From Pseudomonadota bacterium (lineage in GTDB: Bacteria > Pseudomonadota > Alphaproteobacteria > Sphingomonadales > Sphingomonadaceae): a stretch of DNA of 22,998 bases. The stretch lies in assembly GCA_023426225.1 (NCBI GenBank), contig JAFABD010000272.1, forward strand, positions 1 to 22,998, written 5' to 3'. The notes below the pieces were generated by a model. It searched no databases and had not been told where the DNA came from. It saw nothing but the letters and a program-made list of their open reading frames with translations. Positions 16,526 through 22,998 of this stretch are shown in pieces. Each line of letters starts with the position of its first letter. Position 1 is the first letter of the stretch. The translations under genes and the position numbers were made by a program.

Positions 16526-17753
16526 CGCACTCCCCGAACACGATGTCCATCGCGCCGAGAACGGCGGTGACGTCGGCGAGCATGTGCCCCTTGGACATGA
16601 AGTCCATCGCCTGCAGGTGGCTGAAGGCGGTCGGCCGCACCTTGCACCGGTACGGCTTGTTGGTGCCGTCGGCGACCAGATAGACGCCGAATTCGCCCTT
16701 GGGGCTTTCGGTGCCGACATACACTTCGCCCGCCGGGACGTGATAGCCCTCGGTGAAATGCTTGAAGTGGTGGATCAGCGCTTCCATCGACTGCTTCATC
16801 TGCCCGCGGCTGGGCGCCACGACCTTGTGGTCCTGGCTCTTCACCGGACCTTCGGGCATCTGCTGGAGGCACTGCTTCATGATCCGCGCCGACTGGCGGA
16901 CTTCCTCGACGCGCACCATGAACCGGTCATAGCAGTCGCCGCGCGTGCCGACGGGCACGTCGAAGTCGACCTTGTCATACGCATCATAGGGCTGCGACTT
17001 GCGGAGATCCCAGGGGATGCCCGCAGCGCGGATCATCGGCCCCGAAAAGCCCCAGCGGATCGCATCGTCGCGGCTCACCGTCGCGATGTCGACGTTGCGC
17101 TGCTTGAAGATGCGGTTTTCGGCGACGAGGCTGATCGCATCCTCGAACAGCCGCGGCAGGCGCGTGTCCAGCCAGTCCGCGATGTCGGTGAGCAGCTTGA
17201 GCGGCACGTCCTGCCGCACGCCGCCGACGCGGAAATAGTTGGAGTGCATGCGCGCGCCCGATGCGCGTTCGAAGAAGTTGAGGCAGTCCTCGCGGATCTC
17301 GAACAGCCAGAGGTTCGGCGTCATCGCGCCGACGTCCATGATGTGCGAGCCCAGGTTCAGCATGTGGTTGCTGATCCGGGTCAGCTCCGCGAAGAAGGTC
17401 CGCAGATACTGGCCGCGCAGCGGCACCTCGAGGTCGAGCAGCTTTTCGACCGCGAGCACGAAGCTGTGCTCCATGCACAGCGGCGAGCAATAGTCGAAGC
17501 GATCGAAATACGGCAGCGCCTGGGTATAGGTCTTGTACTCGATCAGCTTTTCGGTGCCGCGGTGGAGCAGGCCGATATGCGGGTCGACGCGCTCGATGAT
17601 CTCGCCGTCGAGTTCGAGGACGAGACGAAGCACGCCGTGCGCCGCCGGATGCTGCGGGCCGAAGTTGATCGTGTAGTTGGCGATGGCGACATCACCGGTC
17701 GCGGGGTCCTTCACCGCGTCGTGCGCCATCATCTGTTCGACAGTGTCGCTCAC
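16518..17753 (-). CDS. nuoD: NADH-quinone oxidoreductase subunit D
   Basis: A 411-aa 49-kDa-type subunit of the Q module that lines the quinone-binding cavity next to cluster N2 in NuoB. FGPQHPAAHGVLRL holds the quinone-pocket histidine, and DPHIGLLHRGTEKLIEYKTY, FDRFDYCSPLCMEH and IGDYFR-like/EGYHVPAGEVYVGTESPKGE regions are all present, ending in the usual VFGECDR. The start is GTG at 17753-17751, overlapping the nuoC stop as GTGA. It is an independent nuoD, not fused to nuoC as in E. coli. It is followed by an 84-nt gap before nuoE. Confidence 0.98.
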   Translation of the reverse strand: MSDTVEQMMAHDAVKDPATGDVAIANYTINFGPQHPAAHGVLRLVLELDGEIIERVDPHIGLLHRGTEKLIEYKTYTQALPYFDRFDYCSPLCMEHSFVLAVEKLLDLEVPLRGQYLRTFFAELTRISNHMLNLGSHIMDVGAMTPNLWLFEIREDCLNFFERASGARMHSNYFRVGGVRQDVPLKLLTDIADWLDTRLPRLFEDAISLVAENRIFKQRNVDIATVSRDDAIRWGFSGPMIRAAGIPWDLRKSQPYDAYDKVDFDVPVGTRGDCYDRFMVRVEEVRQSARIMKQCLQQMPEGPVKSQDHKVVAPSRGQMKQSMEALIHHFKHFTEGYHVPAGEVYVGTESPKGEFGVYLVADGTNKPYRCKVRPTAFSHLQAMDFMSKGHMLADVTAVLGAMDIVFGECDR

Positions 17754-18655
17754 TGGTTCTGCCCCTCACCCTTGGTGGGGACCACGCCCGGATCGGCCGG
17801 CTTTTCCTGCGGCTGGTTGCCCGGATGCGGCTGGCCGGCGCCGGTGTCGGCGGTGCCTTCCACGGTTTTGGTGTTCTTCGCCTGCGGCGCGACATCGGCA
17901 TCCGCCTTGTCGCCGGCCTTCTGGACCTCGGCCGCGCTGACCGGAGTCGGCGCGCCCTTTTCCTGCGGAACGGCGGGCGGGCTGCCGGCGGGCGGCGTCA
18001 CGGGCTTGGCCTGCGGCGTTTCGGCGGGCCCGGTGCCGGGTGCAGCCTTCTCGTCGCCGGGAAGCACGTACTTGGCACCTTCCCACGGACTCATGAAATC
18101 GAAGTTGCGGAAATCCTGCGGCAGGTCGACGGGTTCGTAGACCACGCGCTTGGCCTCTTCCGAATAGCGCATCTCGACATAGCCCGTCATCGGGAAGTCC
18201 TTGCGCAGCGGATGACCCTGGAAACCATAGTCGGTGAGGATGCGGCGCAGGTCGGTGTTGCCGTCGAACAGCACGCCGTACATGTCGTAGGTTTCGCGTT
18301 CGAGCCAGCCGGCGACCGGCCAGATCCCCGTCACCGACGGCACCGGCTTTTCCTCGTCGGTGGTCACGCGCACGCGGATGCGGTGGTTCCGCGTCAGCGA
18401 CAGCAGGTGATAGCACACGTCGAAACGCTCGGGGCGCTGCGGATAGTCGACGCCCGCGATCTCGACGAGCATCTGATATTCAAGCCCGGGCGTGTCGCGC
18501 AGCGCGATCATCGCATCGACCAGCCGTTCGCGGACGACGGTGAGCGAAACCTCGCCCACCGCATCCTTCGACTCGACGAGCATGTCGCCCAGCGCGGCCA
18601 CAGCCGCTTCGATCACGCCGTCATTGGCGGCATATTTGGGTGCAGGTGCCTTCAC
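17750..18655 (-). CDS. nuoC: NADH-quinone oxidoreductase subunit C with long disordered tail
   Basis: A 301-aa 30-kDa-type subunit of the Q module. The first ~200 residues are the normal fold with the family signature ERETYDMYGVLFDGN...RRILTDYGFQGHPLRKDFP and the end motif FDFMSPWEG. The last 98 residues (about 204-301) are low-complexity, rich in Pro, Ala, Lys, Gly, Thr and Gln, and probably disordered; NuoC proteins I know generally stop soon after SPWEG or carry only a short tail. The start is GTG at 18655-18653 (VKAPAPKYAAND), overlapping the nuoB stop as GTGA; a frame to 18736 would overlap nuoB by 85 bp. The tail keeps its frame and ends with a GTGA overlap to nuoD, so it is genuinely encoded. 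Confidence 0.95.
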   Translation of the reverse strand: MKAPAPKYAANDGVIEAAVAALGDMLVESKDAVGEVSLTVVRERLVDAMIALRDTPGLEYQMLVEIAGVDYPQRPERFDVCYHLLSLTRNHRIRVRVTTDEEKPVPSVTGIWPVAGWLERETYDMYGVLFDGNTDLRRILTDYGFQGHPLRKDFPMTGYVEMRYSEEAKRVVYEPVDLPQDFRNFDFMSPWEGAKYVLPGDEKAAPGTGPAETPQAKPVTPPAGSPPAVPQEKGAPTPVSAAEVQKAGDKADADVAPQAKNTKTVEGTADTGAGQPHPGNQPQEKPADPGVVPTKGEGQNQ

Positions 18656-19188
18656 CGTTCCAGGGTCCCGATCCGGCGGATCTTCCGCTGAAGCTGCATC
18701 ACGCCATAGAGCAGCGCCTCGGCCGTCGGCGGGCAACCGGGGACATAGATGTCCACGGGCACGATCCGGTCACAGCCGCGCACCACGCTGTAGCTATAGT
18801 GGTAATAGCCGCCGCCATTGGCGCACGAGCCCATCGAGATGACGTATTTCGGCTCCGACATCTGGTCATAGACCCGACGGAGCGCAGGCGCCATCTTGTT
18901 GCAGAGCGTGCCGGCGACGATCATCACGTCCGACTGACGCGGGCTGGCGCGCGGCGCAGCACCGAAGCGTTCAAGGTCGTAACGCGGCATGTTGACGTGG
19001 ATCATTTCCACGGCACAGCAAGCCAGACCAAAGGTCATCCACCACAGCGAGCCCGTGCGGGCCCACTGGAACAGTTCCTCGGTCGAGGTGACAAGGAAGC
19101 CCTTGTCGCCCAGTTCGGCATTGATGTCGTCGAAGAACGCCTGATTGGGCTGCGTCCCCGGAGGCGGCGCGGTGAGTTCTACTCCCAT
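18652..19188 (-). CDS. nuoB: NADH-quinone oxidoreductase subunit B
   Basis: A 178-aa PSST-type subunit carrying cluster N2, the last iron-sulfur centre before quinone. The four ligands are present: the adjacent pair in FGLACCAVEM, the cysteine in SMGSCANGGGYYHYSYS, and VPGCPPTAEALLYG. I chose the ATG at 19188-19186 (MGVELTAPP), inside the end of nuoA with a 10-bp overlap and preceded by GGGAG at 7 nt spacing; the longer open frame to 19422 would run through most of nuoA. The stop overlaps the nuoC start as GTGA. Confidence 0.98.
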   Translation of the reverse strand: MGVELTAPPPGTQPNQAFFDDINAELGDKGFLVTSTEELFQWARTGSLWWMTFGLACCAVEMIHVNMPRYDLERFGAAPRASPRQSDVMIVAGTLCNKMAPALRRVYDQMSEPKYVISMGSCANGGGYYHYSYSVVRGCDRIVPVDIYVPGCPPTAEALLYGVMQLQRKIRRIGTLER

Positions 19189-19568
19189 TCCAGCGCTCCC
19201 TTCTTCCATGCGTAGACGAGACCGAGCGCAAGCTCGGCGATAAAGATCATCATCGAGACCCATGCGGTCCACGCCTGGACGGCAGTGCTCATTTTGAACA
19301 CCGACACCGCCCACGGGTAGAGGAACGCGGCTTCGAGGTCGAAGACGATGAAGAGGATGGCGACGAGGTAGAAACGCACGTCGAACTGGCTGCGCGAATC
19401 CTCGAATGCCGGGAAGCCACACTCATATTCGGTGAGCTTTTCGGGCGTGGGCTTGTTCGTGCCGGTGCCTCGCGAAACGAGGATCGGCAGGAAGACAAAG
19501 GCGCTTGAGAGCACCAGTGCGACCCCGAGGAAAAGCAGGATCGGCAGATATTGAGATAGATCGACCAA
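19179..19568 (-). CDS. nuoA: NADH-quinone oxidoreductase subunit A
   Basis: A 129-aa ND3-type subunit with three membrane helices. The conserved loop KLTEYECGFPAFEDSRSQFDVRFYLVAILFIVFDLEAAFLYPW is intact, including the loop cysteine near the quinone site and the FDLE acidic residues. The start appears to be TTG at 19568-19566, with AGAAGG four bases upstream; no ATG or GTG gives a sensible N-terminus. It is the first gene of the nuo operon, and nuoB begins within its last codons. A sigma70-like promoter and a Fur-like dyad lie upstream. Confidence 0.96.
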   Translation of the reverse strand: MVDLSQYLPILLFLGVALVLSSAFVFLPILVSRGTGTNKPTPEKLTEYECGFPAFEDSRSQFDVRFYLVAILFIVFDLEAAFLYPWAVSVFKMSTAVQAWTAWVSMMIFIAELALGLVYAWKKGALEWE

Positions 19569-19601
19569 GGCGCCTTCTCGCGAATGCGGAATCTGAGGGG
19601 G

Positions 19602-19630
19602 CTTCTAGGACCGTGACGGTTGTGCGGCAA
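19602..19630 (-). promoter_or_regulatory. Candidate nuo operon promoter
   Basis: On the minus strand, TTGCCG (19630-19625) and TAGAAG (19607-19602) are separated by exactly 17 nt, each matching 4 of 6 bases of the sigma70 consensus. The predicted start near 19595 gives a leader of about 26 nt to the nuoA TTG, with AGAAGG just before it. It is a by-eye prediction in GC-rich DNA, supported mainly by spacing and position. Confidence 0.4.
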
Positions 19631-19644
19631 GGCCCGGAAAGCCC

Positions 19645-19659
19645 TGAGAATCACTCTCA
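19645..19659 (-). promoter_or_regulatory. Fur-like 7-1-7 dyad upstream of the nuo promoter
   Basis: TGAGAATCACTCTCA forms an inverted repeat TGAGA-N5-TCTCA. Against the Fur 7-1-7 pattern TGATAATnATTATCA it matches 11 of 14 positions; it also fits the shorter TGA-N9-TCA pattern of RirA-type iron boxes. It lies about 15 nt upstream of the candidate -35, roughly -50 to -64 from the predicted start. That suits an activator or upstream regulator better than simple blocking. Confidence 0.35.
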
Positions 19660-19718
19660 ATAAAACCGGGAAATCGCCGCCTTCCGCTAGGGTCGCCAAT
19701 GCCTGCACGACAAACGCC

Positions 19719-19744
19719 CGGCACCGGCCTTTGGGGCCGGGCCG
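19719..19744 (-). terminator. Hairpin downstream of suhB, possible terminator
   Basis: CCGGCC (19724-19729) and GGCCGG (19735-19740) pair around a 5-nt loop, and four more pairs form outside with A19723 bulged, giving about 10 GC-rich pairs. On the minus strand it lies 66 nt after the suhB stop and is followed by CGTTTG, a poor U-tract. It probably separates suhB from the nuo transcript, but intrinsic termination is uncertain. Confidence 0.4.
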
Positions 19745-19809
19745 TGTGCTTGCCATAGTTCACTATAGCATCGGAAGCAGCCGGGGCGGACATCGCCGCC
19801 CCGAATGGC

Positions 19810-20631
19810 TCAGCGGTTGCGCAGCGCGCCCGCGACGAGCTTGTGCAGGCGGGAGTGGATCGCGTCGTTCGCGGCAAGATACTGGTTGCGTTCGCGCGCC
19901 ATGTCCTGCCCGCGGAAGTCGGTGACGAAGCCGCCGGCCTCCTTGACGAGCAACAGCCCCGCCGCGACGTCCCACGGCTGGAGCGCCGATTCCCAATAGC
20001 CGTCGAACCGACCCGCCGCGACCCAGGCAAGGTCGAGCGCCGCCGAACCCAGCCGCCGGATGCCCGCGACTTCCGGCGCCACCGCACCGAAGATCCGGCT
20101 CCACTCGACGAAATCGCCATGGCCCAGGAACGGGATGCCCGTCGCGATCAGCGCCTCGGACAGCTCGCGCCGCGCCGACACGCGCAGCCGCTGGTCCTGC
20201 AACCATGCGCCGCGGCCCTTTTCGGCCCAGAAGCTCTCATCGGTCAGCGGCTGATAGATCAGGCCGTGGGTGATCTCGGGCTTGCCCTGCGGCCCGCGCG
20301 GATCCTCGACCGCGATCGAGATCGCGAAGTGCGGGAGCCCGTGGAGGAAGTTCGTCGTGCCGTCGAGCGGATCGATGATCCAGCGCGGCTTGTCGGGATC
20401 GCCGGCGATCTCGCCGCCTTCCTCGAGCAGGAAGCCCCAGTCGGGGCGCGCCTTGCGCAGTTCCTCGACCAGCGTTTCTTCGGCACGCTTGTCGGCCATC
20501 GACACGAAGTCGGCGGGGCCCTTGCGGCTCACCTGGAGGTGCTGGACCTCGTTGAAGTCGCGACGAAGGCGCGGGGCGGCCTTGCGCGCCGCGCGTTCCA
20601 TGACGGTCAGGAGGCCGGAATGAGCAACCAC
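19810..20631 (-). CDS. suhB: Inositol monophosphatase family protein (SuhB type)
   Basis: A 273-aa Mg2+/Li+-type phosphatase of the inositol monophosphatase family, hydrolysing inositol-1-phosphate or related sugar phosphates; E. coli SuhB also takes part in rRNA antitermination. The metal site is complete: LLEEGGE, motif WIIDPLDGTTNFLHG at about residues 84-98, and PWDVAAGLLLVKEAGG near 219-234. I chose the GTG at 20631-20629, nine bases after a strong GGAGG; an ATG at 20601 lacks this signal, and the longer frame to 20742 starts inside the leader. The GGAGG sits in one arm of a 10-bp inverted repeat, so translation may be structure-controlled. It lies downstream of efp on the same strand. 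Confidence 0.93.
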   Translation of the reverse strand: MVAHSGLLTVMERAARKAAPRLRRDFNEVQHLQVSRKGPADFVSMADKRAEETLVEELRKARPDWGFLLEEGGEIAGDPDKPRWIIDPLDGTTNFLHGLPHFAISIAVEDPRGPQGKPEITHGLIYQPLTDESFWAEKGRGAWLQDQRLRVSARRELSEALIATGIPFLGHGDFVEWSRIFGAVAPEVAGIRRLGSAALDLAWVAAGRFDGYWESALQPWDVAAGLLLVKEAGGFVTDFRGQDMARERNQYLAANDAIHSRLHKLVAGALRNR

Positions 20632-20640
20632 GATGCGTCT

Positions 20641-20724
20641 CCTCCCCTGGCTTGCGCGAGGGGCTGTTGAAGAGGGTCCGAAAAAACCAGGGGAGGCGCA
20701 TGGACCCTCGGCCACGCCCTCCCC
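20641..20724 (-). promoter_or_regulatory. suhB leader with alternative stems covering the ribosome binding site
   Basis: In transcript order: GGGGAGG (20724-20718), GAGGGTCC (20709-20702), CCTCCCCTGG (20696-20687), GGACCCTC (20679-20672) and CCAGGGGAGG (20650-20641). The last arm holds the suhB Shine-Dalgarno. It can pair perfectly over 10 bp with CCTCCCCTGG, which hides the site. That same arm can instead pair over 7 bp with the first GGGGAGG, and GAGGGTCC can pair with GGACCCTC over 8 bp across it. The stems are therefore competing or pseudoknotted. An alphaproteobacterial RNA family named after suhB has been described; I cannot tell whether this belongs to it. Confidence 0.5.
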
Positions 20725-20731
20725 TTCAGGT

Positions 20732-20750
20732 CTCCCGCACAAGGCGGGAG
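20732..20750 (-). terminator. Hairpin just after efp
   Basis: CTCCCGC and GCGGGAG form a perfect 7-bp stem with a 5-nt loop, starting 10 nt after the efp stop. No U-run follows on the minus strand (ACCTGAAGG), so it is either a weak terminator, an mRNA 3'-end stabiliser or the first element of the suhB leader. Confidence 0.45.
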
Positions 20751-20760
20751 CGCGATCCGG

Positions 20761-21324
20761 TCAGTCGGCGCGGCGGACGTAGGTCTGCTCGTACACGTCG
20801 ACAACGATGCGCGTGCCCGATGCGATGTGCGGCGGCACCATGATGCGCACGCCGTTGTCGAGCACGGCGGGCTTGTAGCTCGACGACGCCGTCTGGCCCT
20901 TCACCACGGCATCGGCCTCGACGATCGTCGCTTCGATCGTGTCGGGCAGCTGCACGCTGATCGGCTCTTCGTCGTAAAGCTCCATCACCACGTCCATGCC
21001 GTCCTGAAGGAAGGCCGCAGCGTCGCCGAGCAGGTCGCGCGGCAGCGTGGTCTGGTCATAGGTTTCCTTGTCCATGAAAACGAGCATGTCGCCTTCGGGG
21101 TACAGGAACTGGAAATCCTTGGTGTCGAGCCGCACGCGCTCGACCGTCTCGGCCGAGCGGAAGCGCACGTTGTTCTTGCGGCCGTCGCGCAGGTTCTTGA
21201 GCTCGACCTGCATATAGGCACCACCCTTGCCGGGCTGGGTGTGCTGGATCTTGACGGCGCGCCAGATGCCGCCTTCATACTCGATGATGTTGCCGGGACG
21301 GATGTCCACGCCGCTGATCTTCAT
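20761..21324 (-). CDS. efp: Translation elongation factor P
   Basis: A 187-aa EF-P, which binds the ribosome between the P and E sites and relieves stalling at polyproline stretches. Length and three-domain layout are normal. The loop that carries the modified residue is QPGKGGAYMQ, with Lys33 at the tip (equivalent to Lys34 in E. coli), so it belongs to the lysine-type and not the arginine-rhamnosylated type. The ATG at 21324 gives MKISGVDIRPGN, the standard N-terminus; the open frame to 21528 runs through the promoter region. It is divergent from the K+ channel gene and upstream of suhB. The pathway that modifies Lys33, if any, is not in this window. Confidence 0.97.
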   Translation of the reverse strand: MKISGVDIRPGNIIEYEGGIWRAVKIQHTQPGKGGAYMQVELKNLRDGRKNNVRFRSAETVERVRLDTKDFQFLYPEGDMLVFMDKETYDQTTLPRDLLGDAAAFLQDGMDVVMELYDEEPISVQLPDTIEATIVEADAVVKGQTASSSYKPAVLDNGVRIMVPPHIASGTRIVVDVYEQTYVRRAD

Positions 21325-21361
21325 GGTCGAGACCTGTCGCTGAGAAAGAGCTGAGGGCGGC

Positions 21362-21390
21362 CCTTTAGCCGCGCGACGCGAAACCCGCAA
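21362..21390 (-). promoter_or_regulatory. Candidate efp promoter
   Basis: Minus-strand TTGCGG (21390-21385) and TAAAGG (21367-21362) are 17 nt apart, in a CTTG...CTAAA setting that resembles alphaproteobacterial housekeeping promoters. The predicted leader to the efp ATG is about 30 nt. The -10 match is weak (3 of 6), so this is tentative. Confidence 0.3.
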
Positions 21391-21485
21391 GCGCGAGCCC
21401 GTCCGGAGGTCCGCTTCGCGCCATCCGGTTGTTTCCGCAGCGCAACGCAGTGGACAGGCGGGGCGGCGCCCGGCACAAGCGCGCG

Positions 21486-22571
21486 ATGCGCACGATGCTG
21501 GACGATGCCGAAGCGGTCCTGGGGTCACCGCTCAGGAACCTGGCGACCATTCTCGTCTTCGTGCTCTGCGTCGTGGTGCTCGCGACGCTGGGCTATATGG
21601 CGGCCGGATGGAGTCTGCTCGATTCGGCGTATATGGTGCTGCTCACCATCTATACGGTCGGTTATGGCGAGGTCCGGCCGATCGACACGCCCTATCTCCA
21701 CCTGGTGACCATCGGGACGATGGCGCTGGGATGCACGGGCATGATCCTGCTCACCAGCGCGCTGGTGCAGGTGTTCACCGTTTTCCAGATCCGACAATTA
21801 TTCGGGGCGAACCGAATGCAGGACAAGATCGCGAAGCTCACCGGCCATGTGGTGATCTGTGGCTATGGCCGGATCGGCACGATGCTGGCGCAGGAGCTGA
21901 CGCGCGCCGGAATGCCGTTCCTGATCGTCGAGCGCGGCACCGAAAAGCGCGGCGAGGCCGAGGCGGCAGGCTATCTGACGCTCGCCGGCGACGCGACCGA
22001 GGAAGAGGTGCTGGTCACGGCCGGCATCCAGCGCGCCCGCGCGCTCGCGACCGTGCTGCCCGACGACGCCGCGAACGTGTTCATCACGCTGAGCGCGCGC
22101 AACCTCAACGACCGGCTGGAGATCATCGCGCGCGGCGAGGCGTCGACCACCGAGCGCAAGCTGCTCCACGCCGGCGCCGACCGCGTGATCTTTCCCACGC
22201 ATATCGGCGCGGAGGCGATCGCGCGGATGATCCTCTACCCGAACAGCGAAATGCTGTCGGCCGAAGCCGAGGTGGCGACGGTCCGGCGCGAACTCGAACG
22301 CATCGGACTCGAGCTCGAACAGGTCACCGCCGCCCCCGATTCGGCGCTGTGCGGCAAGAGCGTCGCCGAGGCCGAACGCCAGTCGGGCGGCACGCTGTTC
22401 GTCGTCCAGATCGACCGCGCGTCGGGACAGACGATCCCCCGCCCCGCCCCCGACGAAGTGATCGGCGTCGGCGACCGCATCACGATCGTGATGCGCGATG
22501 CCGCGGCGGCGGCACACGCAGTGTTCGCGTCGGCCAAGTCGTCGCACGGCCCCCGCGGCCCGCTCAACTGA
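21486..22571 (+). CDS. Two-helix potassium channel with RCK (TrkA-N/TrkA-C) domain
   Basis: A 361-aa ligand-gated K+ channel of the MthK-like type. It has two membrane helices (about residues 18-38 and 75-100) around a pore with the selectivity filter TVGYGE at about 57-62. A Rossmann-fold RCK domain follows, starting at HVVICGYGRIGTM (nucleotide-binding GYGRIG near 126-131), and a TrkA-C-like domain at about 265-350 ends with a PDEVIGVGDRITIVM segment. Such channels conduct K+ across the inner membrane, gated by Ca2+ or nucleotides. The start is uncertain: ATG at 21486 or 21495, GTG at 21450 and TTG at 21429 are in frame and none has a clear Shine-Dalgarno. The gene is divergent from efp and its stop lies 18 nt from the convergent holB-like gene. 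Confidence 0.9.
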   Translation: MRTMLDDAEAVLGSPLRNLATILVFVLCVVVLATLGYMAAGWSLLDSAYMVLLTIYTVGYGEVRPIDTPYLHLVTIGTMALGCTGMILLTSALVQVFTVFQIRQLFGANRMQDKIAKLTGHVVICGYGRIGTMLAQELTRAGMPFLIVERGTEKRGEAEAAGYLTLAGDATEEEVLVTAGIQRARALATVLPDDAANVFITLSARNLNDRLEIIARGEASTTERKLLHAGADRVIFPTHIGAEAIARMILYPNSEMLSAEAEVATVRRELERIGLELEQVTAAPDSALCGKSVAEAERQSGGTLFVVQIDRASGQTIPRPAPDEVIGVGDRITIVMRDAAAAAHAVFASAKSSHGPRGPLN

Positions 22572-22589
22572 GCGGCGCCGCCGGGCGGA

Positions 22590-22998
22590 TCAACCGCGCG
22601 GCGGGGCCAGCCGGGTGACGAGCCCGCCCATTTCGAACACCGTCGCCCCGGCGTCCAACGACAGGCCGAGCGCCGATCCGGCAAGCGTGCGCGCCGCCGC
22701 CTGGGCGTCGAGCGCGACACGCAGCGCCTCGCCGCCGCGCTCGCGCGCGTGCGCCGCAATGAAGCTGGGCGCCCGTTCGAGGAACGCCTCGTAACGCGGC
22801 TGCGCAGCCTTGGTGCCGAGTGCCCGGGCAAGCCGCGCGCGGATGCGGTTGTCGGGGTCGCCGGTCGTCGCCAGCGCGGCCAGATCGTCCTCGATCGCGG
22901 CCATGTCGAGCCCGGCAAAGCCGAGCGCGCGCCCCGGCGATCCCTCGCCCCCCCGCACCCCCGCCGCCACATCGGCCCCGGGAAGCACGCCGAGCGTG
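22590..22998 (-). CDS. holB: Probable DNA polymerase III subunit delta', C-terminal part
   Basis: A minus-strand frame open to the window edge, so the 5' part is missing; the GTG at 22988 is internal. About 136 C-terminal residues are visible. The segment GGEGSPGRALGFAGLD resembles the end of the AAA+ lid in clamp-loader delta' proteins, and the C-terminal helices with RARLARALGTKAA, RYEAFLERAPSFIAAHAR and DAGATVFEMGGLVTRLAPPRG resemble the delta' collar domain of sphingomonads. Delta' is the clamp-loader subunit that helps open and load the beta clamp. The catalytic-like N-terminal region and zinc cysteines are outside the window, so the identification rests on the C-terminal pattern only. 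Confidence 0.65.
   Translation of the reverse strand, partial: TLGVLPGADVAAGVRGGEGSPGRALGFAGLDMAAIEDDLAALATTGDPDNRIRARLARALGTKAAQPRYEAFLERAPSFIAAHARERGGEALRVALDAQAAARTLAGSALGLSLDAGATVFEMGGLVTRLAPPRG

Noticed and set aside
15789..18140. 783-codon plus-strand frame opposite nuoE, nuoD and nuoC
   Set aside because: Antisense shadow crossing three confirmed genes.
20237..20701. 154-codon minus-strand frame starting in the suhB leader
   Set aside because: Most of it overlaps suhB out of frame with an Arg/Pro-rich product. Its first codons could at most be a leader peptide, which nothing else supports.

Overview
The window is high-GC bacterial chromosome with very dense, mostly minus-strand coding. 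Three things point to an alphaproteobacterium, most likely a sphingomonad (Sphingomonadales): a complete 14-subunit nuo operon with separate nuoC and nuoD, the downstream block birA-coaX-rnj-DUF1467, and suhB and efp just upstream. This placement is inferred from gene content and protein style; no 16S or marker search was possible. No tRNA, rRNA, CRISPR array, transposase or integrase was seen.

Layout in + coordinates. 1-753 (+): 3' part of a coiled-coil protein of unknown function. 772-19568 (-): one long co-directional run, transcribed from right to left: nuoA, B, C, D, E, a 57-aa membrane ORF, nuoF, a 125-aa membrane ORF, nuoG, H, I, J, K, L, M, N, then birA, coaX, rnj and a DUF1467 protein. 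19569-19809: the largest non-coding gap (241 nt), with a candidate nuo promoter, a Fur-like dyad and a hairpin. 19810-20631 (-): suhB-type inositol monophosphatase. 20632-20760: a leader rich in inverted repeats, one of which covers the suhB ribosome binding site. 20761-21324 (-): efp. 21486-22571 (+): two-helix K+ channel with an RCK domain. 22590-22998 (-): C-terminal part of a probable DNA polymerase III delta' subunit, cut by the window edge.

The nuo genes encode the proton-pumping NADH:quinone oxidoreductase (complex I): NuoE, F, G form the NADH module, NuoB, C, D, I the connecting Q module, and NuoA, H, J, K, L, M, N the membrane arm. Nearly every junction is a 1-10 bp overlap (ATGA, GTGA, TAATG types), which indicates translational coupling. 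The exceptions are a 7-nt gap at L-M, 84 nt at D-E and 55 nt at I-J. The genes after nuoN attach biotin (birA), make CoA (coaX) and process RNA (rnj). They are a conserved-style operon tail and not complex I parts.

The less ordinary parts are: two small membrane-protein genes embedded in the NADH-module segment of the operon; a repeated C-terminal EAAE tail whose codons also form the next gene's Shine-Dalgarno; a 98-residue Pro/Ala/Lys-rich tail on NuoC; His-rich segments in NuoL and NuoM; a Fur-like dyad upstream of nuoA; and the efp-suhB leader, whose arms can form alternative stems that hide or free the suhB ribosome binding site.
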